From the NCBI GenBank assembly GCA_012274175.1, contig JAAOZZ010000015.1:1-9413 (forward strand): a stretch of 9,413 nucleotides of DNA, in the 5' to 3' direction. A program made the translations under genes and the position numbers. This document shows, in pieces, positions 1 to 6,064 of this stretch (positions are counted from its first letter, which is position 1; every line of letters starts with the position of its first letter). Source of the stretch: Betaproteobacteria bacterium. Its GTDB lineage: Bacteria; Pseudomonadota; Gammaproteobacteria; Burkholderiales; Usitatibacteraceae. The notes beneath the pieces are model-generated. The model did no database searches. It was not told the origin of the DNA and saw nothing but the letters and a program-made list of their open reading frames with translations.

Positions 1-387
1 ATCGAGGAGCGGCGGCATCACGAACGGCGTTTGCTCCGGCTGCGGCGGCGGGGCCGGCGGGACCACCTTGGGCGGCGCGGCGGGCGTGGGCGCCGCGGGC
101 TTGGGCGCGGCTTCCTTCTCGGAGCGCAACTTCACGGGCGCGGGCGGACGCGGCGGCGCCACGCGCGTGGCGCGCGGCTTCGGCGCGCGCACGAGCGTGC
201 CCAGGCCGCGATCGATCTTCAGCTCCGGCTGCAGCTCGGGGACCGCGCCCAACAGCACCACCTCGAGCGAGCCCCACATCGCGCGTCCCTGGCGGCTGCC
301 TCCCGCGGGCGCGCCGAAGAGCGCGATGGCGAGCGCGTGCAGCGCCATGGACAGGATGACGAACTGCCAGATCGAAGGCGTGTCCAT
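1..387 (-). CDS. Membrane-anchored proline-rich TonB/TolA-like protein (N-terminal part, runs off window)
   Basis: The minus strand is open from an ATG at 387 to the window edge (129 residues) with no stop, so the C-terminus is missing. Residues about 6-27 form one hydrophobic segment (WQFVILSMALHALAIALFGAP), consistent with an uncleaved inner-membrane anchor. A stretch with GSLEVVLLG and LKIDRGLG follows. From about residue 80 the chain becomes rich in Pro, Ala, Arg and Lys (PRPPAPVKL, then PKPAAPTPAAPPK and PPAPPPQPEQ). A short anchor followed by a Pro/Ala/Lys-rich periplasmic spacer is the architecture of TonB- and TolA-like energy transducers. The diagnostic C-terminal domain is out of view, so the family call is inference. 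No strong ribosome binding site precedes the ATG. The frame stays open upstream and an in-frame TTG lies at 459, which would add a short proline-rich cytoplasmic leader. Divergent from the S9 peptidase gene. Confidence 0.72.
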   Translation of the reverse strand, partial: MDTPSIWQFVILSMALHALAIALFGAPAGGSRQGRAMWGSLEVVLLGAVPELQPELKIDRGLGTLVRAPKPRATRVAPPRPPAPVKLRSEKEAAPKPAAPTPAAPPKVVPPAPPPQPEQTPFVMPPLLD

Positions 388-515
388 CGGGCCCAGGCGC
401 GGGATCTGCGGTGCGGGCGGCCGGCGGACGGGCGTTCGGTGATGGTCGGTATAGGGCAAGGTCGCCGGCGTCGCGGGGGGTCGAACGGCTCCTATTCTGT
501 CTGAACCCGGCGCGC

Positions 516-545
516 TCGACTCGCGGAACGGAAATCGGGGACAAT
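516..545 (+). promoter_or_regulatory. Possible sigma70-type promoter for the S9 peptidase gene
   Basis: TCGACT (516-521) and GACAAT (540-545) each match four of six consensus bases of the -35 and -10 elements, with 18 bp between them. Transcription would start near 552 and leave a leader of about 30 nt before the ATG at 584. It lies in the 196-bp divergent interval 388-583, where I see nothing else definite. In GC-rich DNA such matches are weak evidence. Confidence 0.3.
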
Positions 546-583
546 CCCACCCCCGGTCCGAACGCCATCCCCCAGGATTCCCG

Positions 584-2536
584 ATGACCTTCCGCTTGCG
601 TTGCGCGCTGTCCTTCCTCGCGTCCCTCGGGCTGCTCCTCGCCGCCACGGCATGCACCACGAACCCGCCCGTGGCGACGCAGGTCCGGGCCGCGATCCCG
701 CGCCAGTTCCCGGTGCGCGACTTCTTCAGCAATCCCGAGCGCGGATACTTCCGCCTGAGCGACGACGGCAGGACGCTCGGCTTCATGCAGCCCGTGGCCG
801 AGGGCGGCGGCAAGCGGCGCGAGAACGTGTTCGTGCAGGGGCTCGAGGGCAGCCGCCCCGTGGGCGAGCCGCGCAAGCTCACCCACGAGACCGCGCGCGA
901 CATCAGCATCTACTACTGGAAGGGCAACGACCGCATCCTGTACGCGAAGGATTTCGGCGGCGACGAGAACTTCCACGTCGTTTCGGTGGACGTGGCCACG
1001 GGCGCCGTCACCGACCTCACGCCGGGCGACAAGGTGCGCGCCCAGATCCTCGACGACCTTCCGGAGGATCCGGACCACATCCTCGTGCAGCACAACCGCC
1101 GCGATCCCCGGGTGTTCGACGTCTACCGCATCGACCTCGGCACCGGCAAGGAAACGCTCGTCGCGCAGAACCCGGGTGACGTGGTGGGCTGGCAGACGGA
1201 CCACGACGGGCACGTGCGCATGGCGGTGCGCTCGGCGGGGCTGGAAACGATCATCCTCTACCGTCCCGACGAGGCGAGCGCCTTCCAGCCCATCATCACC
1301 ACCGACTACAAGACCGAGGTGGACCCGGCGTTCTTCACCGCGGACAACCGCGAGGTCTACATGGTGAGCAACCGCGGGCGCGACAAGCAGGCGCTGGTGC
1401 TGGTGGACCCGCGGCGCCCCGACGCCGAGCAGGTGCTCTTCGCCGATCCCGACGTCGACGTGGGCGGGGCCAACTGGTCGCGCGCGCGCAAGCGGCTCAC
1501 CTACGCGGAGTACGTGAAGGAAAAGACCGAGCGCAAGTTCTTCGATCCGTACGCCGAGCGCATCTTCGCGCGGCTGCACGAGAAGCTGCCGGGCATGGAG
1601 TTCAACATCCAGAGCGCCACCCGGGCGGAGGACAAGTTCATCGTCGCGGCGTTCAACGACCGCACCGAGGGCGCGCGCTACATCTACGACGCGAAGGGCG
1701 ACACGCTATCGAAGCTCGCGGACATCAATCCAAAGCTTCCGGAGAGCGACATGTCGTACATGAAGCCCGTCCGGTACACGAGCCGCGACGGGCTCACGAT
1801 CCACGGCTACCTCACGCTCCCGCTGGGGCGGCATCCCCGCAACCTCGCCTGCATCGTGAACCCCCATGGCGGCCCGTGGGCGCGGGACGCGTGGGGCTTC
1901 AACCCCGAGGTGCAGTTCCTCGCCAACCGCGGCTATTGCGTGCTGCAGATGAACTACCGCAGCTCGACGGGCTACGGCCGCCGGTTCTGGGAGGCGGGCT
2001 TCGGGCAGTGGGGCCTCAAGATGCAGGACGACATCACCGACGGGGTGAAGTGGCTCGTCGACCAGCACATCGCCGACCCGAAGCGCATCGGCATCTACGG
2101 CGGAAGCTACGGCGGGTATGCCACGCTCGCAGGCGTGACCTTCACGCCGGACCTGTACGCCGCGGCGGTGGACTACGTGGGAGTCTCGAATCTCTTCACG
2201 TTCATGAACACGATCCCGCCGTACTGGAAGCCCTTCATGCCGAAGTTCCACGAGATGGTGGGAGACCCGGTGAAGGACGCCGAGCGCCTGCGGGCGACCT
2301 CGCCCGTGATGCACGTGGACCGGATCCGCACGCCGCTCTTCATCGCCCAGGGCGCGCGCGACCCGCGGGTGAACAAGGCCGAGAGCGACCAGGTGGTGGA
2401 GGCGCTCAAGCAGCGCGGCGTGGCGGTGCAGTACATGGTGAAGGACAACGAGGGCCACGGCTTCCACAACGAGGAGAACCAGTTCGACTTCTACGAGGCC
2501 ATGGAGAAGTTCTTCGAGGCGCACATGGCCCCGTAG
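584..2536 (+). CDS. S9 family (prolyl oligopeptidase-type) serine peptidase, predicted lipoprotein
   Basis: A 650-residue protein. The N-terminus has a basic start, a hydrophobic core and ATAC followed by TTNPP, a plausible though non-ideal lipobox with lipidated Cys24, so it is probably membrane-tethered and faces the periplasm. Residues about 45-380 are a repeat-rich region with segments such as YYWKGNDRILYAKD and HILVQHNRRDPRVFDVYRID, typical of the S9 beta-propeller that restricts access to small peptides. Residues about 395-650 form the alpha/beta-hydrolase domain. The nucleophile elbow GGSYGG puts catalytic Ser at 508, QGARDPRV gives Asp593 and NEGHGF gives His625. The oxyanion region NPHGGP is also present. 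All catalytic residues are intact and the length is normal for the S9C (acylaminoacyl-peptidase/dipeptidyl-peptidase-like) group. It likely cleaves short oligopeptides; the exact specificity cannot be read. AGGA at 574-577 is a well-spaced ribosome binding site. Its stop lies 4 bp from the convergent kinase gene. Confidence 0.93.
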   Translation: MTFRLRCALSFLASLGLLLAATACTTNPPVATQVRAAIPRQFPVRDFFSNPERGYFRLSDDGRTLGFMQPVAEGGGKRRENVFVQGLEGSRPVGEPRKLTHETARDISIYYWKGNDRILYAKDFGGDENFHVVSVDVATGAVTDLTPGDKVRAQILDDLPEDPDHILVQHNRRDPRVFDVYRIDLGTGKETLVAQNPGDVVGWQTDHDGHVRMAVRSAGLETIILYRPDEASAFQPIITTDYKTEVDPAFFTADNREVYMVSNRGRDKQALVLVDPRRPDAEQVLFADPDVDVGGANWSRARKRLTYAEYVKEKTERKFFDPYAERIFARLHEKLPGMEFNIQSATRAEDKFIVAAFNDRTEGARYIYDAKGDTLSKLADINPKLPESDMSYMKPVRYTSRDGLTIHGYLTLPLGRHPRNLACIVNPHGGPWARDAWGFNPEVQFLANRGYCVLQMNYRSSTGYGRRFWEAGFGQWGLKMQDDITDGVKWLVDQHIADPKRIGIYGGSYGGYATLAGVTFTPDLYAAAVDYVGVSNLFTFMNTIPPYWKPFMPKFHEMVGDPVKDAERLRATSPVMHVDRIRTPLFIAQGARDPRVNKAESDQVVEALKQRGVAVQYMVKDNEGHGFHNEENQFDFYEAMEKFFEAHMAP

Positions 2537-2540
2537 TTCC

Positions 2541-3656
2541 TCAGGTGCCCTGCGCGAGCGCCGCGGGCAGGGTAAAGCGGAAGGTGGAGCCGCTACCGGG
2601 CGTGCTTTCCACCCACACCTTGCCGTCGTGCGCCTCGACGAAGGTCTTCACGATCGCGAGCCCGAGCCCCACGCCGTCGCCGCGCTGGTCGGTCTCCAGC
2701 GCCTCGAACACTTTCCCGATGCGCTCCGGCGCGATGCCCTCGCCGTCGTCCGCGACCCAGCACTGCACCGGCGCGCCGGAGCCGCCGCTCGCGCCGATGG
2801 CCACCGTGCCGTCCGCGGTGTGCGCGATCGCATTGGCGACGAGGTTCTGGAAGATGCGCCGGAGCAGGCTCGCGTCGGCGAACACCGCCAGGTCGTCGGG
2901 CACCTCGTTCACGAGGCGCGTGCGCTTGTCCGCGGCCATGGGCTGCAGGTCCTGCAGCACGCCTTCCACCATCGGCCAGAGGTCGAAGGCGCGGCGCTCG
3001 AGCTTGATGCCGAGCTCGGTGAGCAGGTGGGTGTTCTCCTTGAGGATGTTGTTCACCAGCCCCTCGAGGTGGCGCGCGTTGCGCCGCAGCGTCCTCAGCA
3101 TCTTCCCGGTGCCGGGATCGGTGCTGCCGTCGGGCCAGCGCAGCTCGAGGATGTGGGTGGACAGGGAGATCGCGTTAAGCGGCGTGCGCAGGTCGTGCGC
3201 CACGAACGCGAGGTACTCCTCGCGCCGGCGCTGCACCTCGATCGCCTGGCGCTCGGCGAAGGTCTTGACCGCCGCGCCGATCGCCCCGTCGAGCACGTCG
3301 TTCAGCACGTGGACGGCCTTGCCCTGCATCGCGACACCGTGCCGCTCGGCGAGGTCGAGGACGCAGCTGCGCAGGATCGCGTACTCGGCCACGATCTCCT
3401 CGATGTCGAACCCGTCGTCGTAGCGCTGCTCGCCGTGGGCGGGCGGGGAGCTCACCGCGCCCTCCGGAACACCTTCGGGGTCGCTGCGCCGCAGCGCCTC
3501 GGCGAGCTCCGCCACCAGGCTCGGCAGGTGGTCGTTGAGGGCGGGGACGTCGAGGGCCCGCGCCGCGGGAATTTCGCGCACCTTCGAGCGCCACTGGGCG
3601 AGGAGCGCTTCCCGTTCCTCCAGTAGCATCGCGGACAGCTGCTCGAGGACCTTCAT
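2541..3656 (-). CDS. Soluble sensor histidine kinase with RsbRD-like N-terminal domain
   Basis: A 371-residue protein with no signal peptide or membrane segment, so cytoplasmic. Residues 1-140 are helical, beginning with a conserved-looking LLAQWRSKV segment, and resemble the RsbRD N-terminal sensor domain found in many kinases (assignment by pattern, moderate confidence). The HisKA dimerisation domain follows. Its H-box AHDLRTPLNAI places the phospho-accepting His at 154. The HATPase domain has the N-box (NLVANAIAH, 271-279), G1 (DDGEGI, 303-308), an F-box (KVFEAL), G2 (GDGVGLGLAI, 326-335) and G3 (TPGSGSTF, 352-359). All motifs are intact, so it should autophosphorylate. No response regulator is adjacent, so the partner is unknown and the signal is unseen. 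The start is supported by AGGAG 7 nt upstream. A weak promoter-like pair (TTGCGC, 17 bp, CATAGG) lies further upstream on this strand. Convergent with the S9 peptidase and divergent from the small gene at 3816. Confidence 0.93.
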   Translation of the reverse strand: MKVLEQLSAMLLEEREALLAQWRSKVREIPAARALDVPALNDHLPSLVAELAEALRRSDPEGVPEGAVSSPPAHGEQRYDDGFDIEEIVAEYAILRSCVLDLAERHGVAMQGKAVHVLNDVLDGAIGAAVKTFAERQAIEVQRRREEYLAFVAHDLRTPLNAISLSTHILELRWPDGSTDPGTGKMLRTLRRNARHLEGLVNNILKENTHLLTELGIKLERRAFDLWPMVEGVLQDLQPMAADKRTRLVNEVPDDLAVFADASLLRRIFQNLVANAIAHTADGTVAIGASGGSGAPVQCWVADDGEGIAPERIGKVFEALETDQRGDGVGLGLAIVKTFVEAHDGKVWVESTPGSGSTFRFTLPAALAQGT

Positions 3657-3663
3657 GGCGTCG

Positions 3664-3668
3664 CTCCT
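3664..3668 (-). promoter_or_regulatory. Ribosome binding site of the histidine kinase gene
   Basis: Read on the minus strand this is AGGAG, 7 nt before the ATG at 3656. It fixes that ATG as the start. Confidence 0.75.
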
Positions 3669-3755
3669 GCTTCGTTTGGCCTATGCCAGCTTACAACCCC
3701 GAGCGCAAACCGTGCCGGCCGCGCCATGATCCGAACGGGCCGTTCCAATTGAAAT

Positions 3756-3785
3756 TTGTGCCGATTCCCCGCCCGTGGTTATCCT
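3756..3785 (+). promoter_or_regulatory. Weak candidate promoter for the 64-residue protein gene
   Basis: TTGTGC (3756-3761) and TATCCT (3780-3785) are separated by 18 bp and resemble -35 and -10 elements (three and four of six matches). A TTGAAA lies just upstream at 3749-3754. The surrounding stretch is noticeably more AT-rich than the coding DNA, which fits a promoter zone in the divergent interval 3657-3815. Neither hexamer is strong. Confidence 0.25.
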
Positions 3786-3815
3786 GCCTCCAGAATTCCT
3801 ACAACGAGCCGAACC

Positions 3816-4010
3816 ATGGGAAGCGTGGTGGTGTACCACTTCGAGATCGTCGACCCGAAGACCGGCGAGCACAGCCGGTCGAAGCGGCCCGCGCTGCGCA
3901 CGACAATCGAATCCCTCGGCGCCTGTCCGATCATGGACACCGCGCAGGTGGTGGAGCAGGCCGCGCTGGACCGCGCCGGGTACCTTCCTGCGCCGCGGCC
4001 GCGCCGCTAG
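3816..4010 (+). CDS. Small conserved-type hypothetical protein (64 aa)
   Basis: A 64-residue protein beginning MGSVVVYHFEIVDPKTGEH and ending in a proline/arginine-rich tail (APRPRR). The pattern is: a short beta-strand start (VYHFEIVDPKTG), a basic segment (SRSKRPALR), an ESLGACPIMDTAQVVEQAALD stretch, then a GYLPAP end. Similar short proteins with a '(F/Y)xxxDPxTGE ... RRA(T) ... IxxLGxxPIxGTxxxV' layout occur as uncharacterised genes in proteobacteria. I recall the layout but cannot name a family, and the function is unknown. The ATG at 3816 is preferred over in-frame positions further upstream because it begins the conserved-looking part and follows the AT-rich promoter zone. The ribosome binding site is weak (GAG at about 3806). 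No signal peptide or membrane segment. The stop lies 4 bp from the end of the convergent binding-protein gene. Confidence 0.66.
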   Translation: MGSVVVYHFEIVDPKTGEHSRSKRPALRTTIESLGACPIMDTAQVVEQAALDRAGYLPAPRPRR

Positions 4011-4014
4011 CGGC

Positions 4015-5601
4015 TCACCGCACGTTCACGAAGCGCAGGTCCAGGATGTCGTTGGGCCGCAGCAGGGCCTTCACGTTGCCGCGCATCGCCCAGACCACGT
4101 TGCGATAGACCAGGGGCACGACCGCCGCGTCGGCATCCAGCGCGTTCGTCGCCTCGATGAAGAGCGCGCGCCGCTTCGCGGGATCGAACTCCACGCGCCC
4201 GCGGTCGATCAGCGCGTCCACCTTGGGATTCGAATAGCCGCCGAAGTTGTATTCGCCCACGCCCGGCCCGCCGCGGGAATGCACGAGGGGAAGCAGCACG
4301 CCCTCGGCATCGGCGGTGGCGGGCGTCCAGCCGATCACGTACAGGCTCGTGTCCCGCGCGATGAGCTTCGGCAGGAGCTGGTTGAAGGGCAGCGGCCGGT
4401 ACGATACGCGGATGCCCACCTGGGAAAGCATTCCGCTTAAGCCCTGGCAGATGGAATCCGCCGGCTGCTCCGCGCTGCAGTCGAGGTCCACCGCGAAGCC
4501 CCGGGGATATCCCGCTTCCTTCAGCAGCGCCCGAGCACGCGCGGGATCGTAGGGCCCGAGGCGGTCGAAGCTCGGATCGTAGCCGTCCACCGCGGGCGAA
4601 TACATCGCGCGTCCGATGGAGCTCGCGCCGCGCATGATCTTCGATCGCAGCGCGGGCAGGTTGATCGCGAAGCGCACCGCCTCGCGCACCCGCACGTCCC
4701 GGAATGGATTGCGGTCGCCGGCATCGCCGTGCAGCAGCCGGGCGCGCGCCTGGTCGAAACCCAGGAACTGGGAGCCCAGGCTCGTGGCCTGCGCCACCGT
4801 GATTCCCGGCGTGCGGGAGAGCCGCTGGATGTCCTGCACCGCGGGGTCGATCACCAGGTCGATCTCGCCCGAGATGAGTCCCGCCGCCCGCGTGGCCGCC
4901 TGGGTGACCACCAGGTACTGCGCCTCGGTCACGTTGCCGCGCTTTCCCCAGTAGCCGGGATTGGCGAGCAGCACCGTCTTCACGTCGGGGTCCCAGCGCG
5001 CGAGCCGATAGGGTCCGGTGCCGTTGGCGTGGCGGGCCGCGTAGGTCTCTTCCTTGGCGCCGTAGTCCTGGGGTTTCTCGGCGTGGTGCTTCTCGCACCA
5101 CGCCTTGCTCATGAGGCGCAGGTTGGTGAGCGTGAGGGGCAGCGACGGCGTGGGCTGGGAGGTGAGGATGTCGACCGTGAGCGCGTCCACCTTGCGCGCT
5201 CCCGTGACGTTGGGCAGCGCGGCCTTGTACGCGGAAGTGGGCGAGAGGGCGCGCCCGATGTTGAAGACCACGTCGTCGGCGCCGAACGGGGTTCCGTCCT
5301 GGAACTTCACGCCCGGGCGCAGCTTGAAGCGCCAGCCTTCGCCCGCGATGGGCGTCCACGAGAGCGCCAGGCGCGGCTCGGGCCGGAAGCCCTCGTCGCG
5401 CCCCACCAGGGTCTCGTAGACCTGGCTCAGCACGCGGTTGTTGTAGACCGAGGCCATCGCGTGCGGATCCATGGTGCCGGGATCGAACTGCGAGGCGTAG
5501 CGCAGGATCGCCGCACGAGCGCCGGGAGCGGCGGCGAGGCCCGCCGCGAGCACGAGGAGCGCGGCGGCGGCGTAGAGAACCTTGGGGGCGCGCGAACGCA
5601 T
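4015..5601 (-). CDS. ABC transporter substrate-binding protein, family 5 (peptide/nickel type)
   Basis: A 528-residue protein with a classical signal peptide: a basic start (MRSRAPK), a hydrophobic alanine/leucine core and cleavage probably after GARA near residue 30. The mature protein would be periplasmic and lacks a lipobox Cys. The mature start (LRYASQFDPGTMDPH) and the segment WRFKLRPGVKFQDGTPFGADDV at about 90-111 are hallmarks of the DppA/OppA/NikA-type SBP_bac_5 family. Other supports are GTGPYRL (194-200), NPFRDVRVREAVRFAIN (298-314) and the C-terminal ANALDADAAVVPLVYRN-like region. Length is normal. It delivers a ligand, most often a short peptide, to an ABC permease. None is encoded in the window, so it is an orphan binding protein here and the ligand cannot be assigned. 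It starts 27 bp after the glutaredoxin-like gene on the same strand, suggesting co-transcription. Its ribosome binding site is weak (a GGGG run against the ATG). Confidence 0.92.
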   Translation of the reverse strand: MRSRAPKVLYAAAALLVLAAGLAAAPGARAAILRYASQFDPGTMDPHAMASVYNNRVLSQVYETLVGRDEGFRPEPRLALSWTPIAGEGWRFKLRPGVKFQDGTPFGADDVVFNIGRALSPTSAYKAALPNVTGARKVDALTVDILTSQPTPSLPLTLTNLRLMSKAWCEKHHAEKPQDYGAKEETYAARHANGTGPYRLARWDPDVKTVLLANPGYWGKRGNVTEAQYLVVTQAATRAAGLISGEIDLVIDPAVQDIQRLSRTPGITVAQATSLGSQFLGFDQARARLLHGDAGDRNPFRDVRVREAVRFAINLPALRSKIMRGASSIGRAMYSPAVDGYDPSFDRLGPYDPARARALLKEAGYPRGFAVDLDCSAEQPADSICQGLSGMLSQVGIRVSYRPLPFNQLLPKLIARDTSLYVIGWTPATADAEGVLLPLVHSRGGPGVGEYNFGGYSNPKVDALIDRGRVEFDPAKRRALFIEATNALDADAAVVPLVYRNVVWAMRGNVKALLRPNDILDLRFVNVR

Positions 5602-5628
5602 CCCCGAATTCTACCGGCTCGTGCCCGC

Positions 5629-5991
5629 CTATCCGGGCCGCTTCACCTCGCCGCTCTTCACCAGCTTCTCGAGATCGCCCGCCCCGCCCACCAGGACGCC
5701 CTTCACGAACACCATGGGGAAGGTGGGCCAGCCGGTCCACATCTTGAGCGCGAGGCGCGGCTGCCACTCGCGCAGGTAACTCCCGTACTCGAGGTACTTG
5801 TGGGGAATGCCCGCGGCTTCCAGCGTGCGGCGCGCCCTGCGCGGGAAGGGGTTCTGCGCCATGCCGACCACCACGACGTCGTTGGCGGCGATCGCCTCCT
5901 GCACTTCGCGCAGGATGCCCACGTGGCGCGAGGCGACCGTCTCGCGGATCGCGGGATGGACGTGGGCTTCGTCGAGGATGGGGCGGGGCAT
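5629..5991 (-). CDS. Glutaredoxin-like protein lacking all cysteines
   Basis: A 120-residue cytoplasmic protein. Residues about 1-30 (HPAIRETVASRH, ILREVQEAI) form an N-terminal helical extension. Residues 37-108 match a glutaredoxin domain: a beta strand (NDVVVVGM, 37-44), then NPFPRRARRTLEAAGI where glutaredoxins have CPFC or CGFS plus a helix, then the cis-proline segment WPTFPMVFVKG (88-98) and the GG turn (102-103) that help bind glutathione. Asn47 and Pro50 occupy the positions of the two active-site cysteines, and no cysteine occurs anywhere, so thiol-disulfide chemistry and thiol-ligated iron-sulfur binding are excluded. It was probably derived from a monothiol-type (Grx4-like) glutaredoxin; any retained glutathione or protein binding is inference. 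The ATG at 5991 has AAAGG 6 nt upstream and begins the conserved part. An earlier in-frame ATG at 6066 would overlap the divergent gene and is less likely. Lies upstream of the binding-protein gene. Confidence 0.85.
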   Translation of the reverse strand: MPRPILDEAHVHPAIRETVASRHVGILREVQEAIAANDVVVVGMAQNPFPRRARRTLEAAGIPHKYLEYGSYLREWQPRLALKMWTGWPTFPMVFVKGVLVGGAGDLEKLVKSGEVKRPG

Positions 5992-6019
5992 GGAATACCT
6001 TTCGCGGAGAGTTCGGAAA

Positions 6020-6028
6020 GATAATATC
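6020..6028. promoter_or_regulatory. Near-palindromic AT-rich box, possible shared -10 of divergent genes
   Basis: GATAATATC is the only strongly AT-rich patch of the 73-bp interval between the glutaredoxin-like gene (start 5991, minus) and the M14 peptidase gene (start 6065, plus). Read on plus, GATAAT matches five of six bases of the -10 consensus. Read on minus, TATTAT (6026-6021) also matches five of six. Neither has a recognisable -35. The position suits leaders of roughly 33 nt (plus) and 22 nt (minus). Confidence 0.38.
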
Positions 6029-6064
6029 CTCCCGGGGCCGACTTCCCCTTTTTCCTCCCACGCC

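Noticed and set aside
31..504. Arginine-rich plus-strand frames at the left edge
   Set aside because: The minus-strand reading gives a sensible membrane anchor and proline-rich spacer. The plus frames give only low-complexity Arg/Gly sequence.
1876..3423. 515-residue open frame on plus spanning the S9/kinase junction
   Set aside because: It is out of frame with the S9 peptidase, whose catalytic triad fixes the true frame, and antisense to the kinase. Composition is shadow-like (Arg/Gly/Ser).
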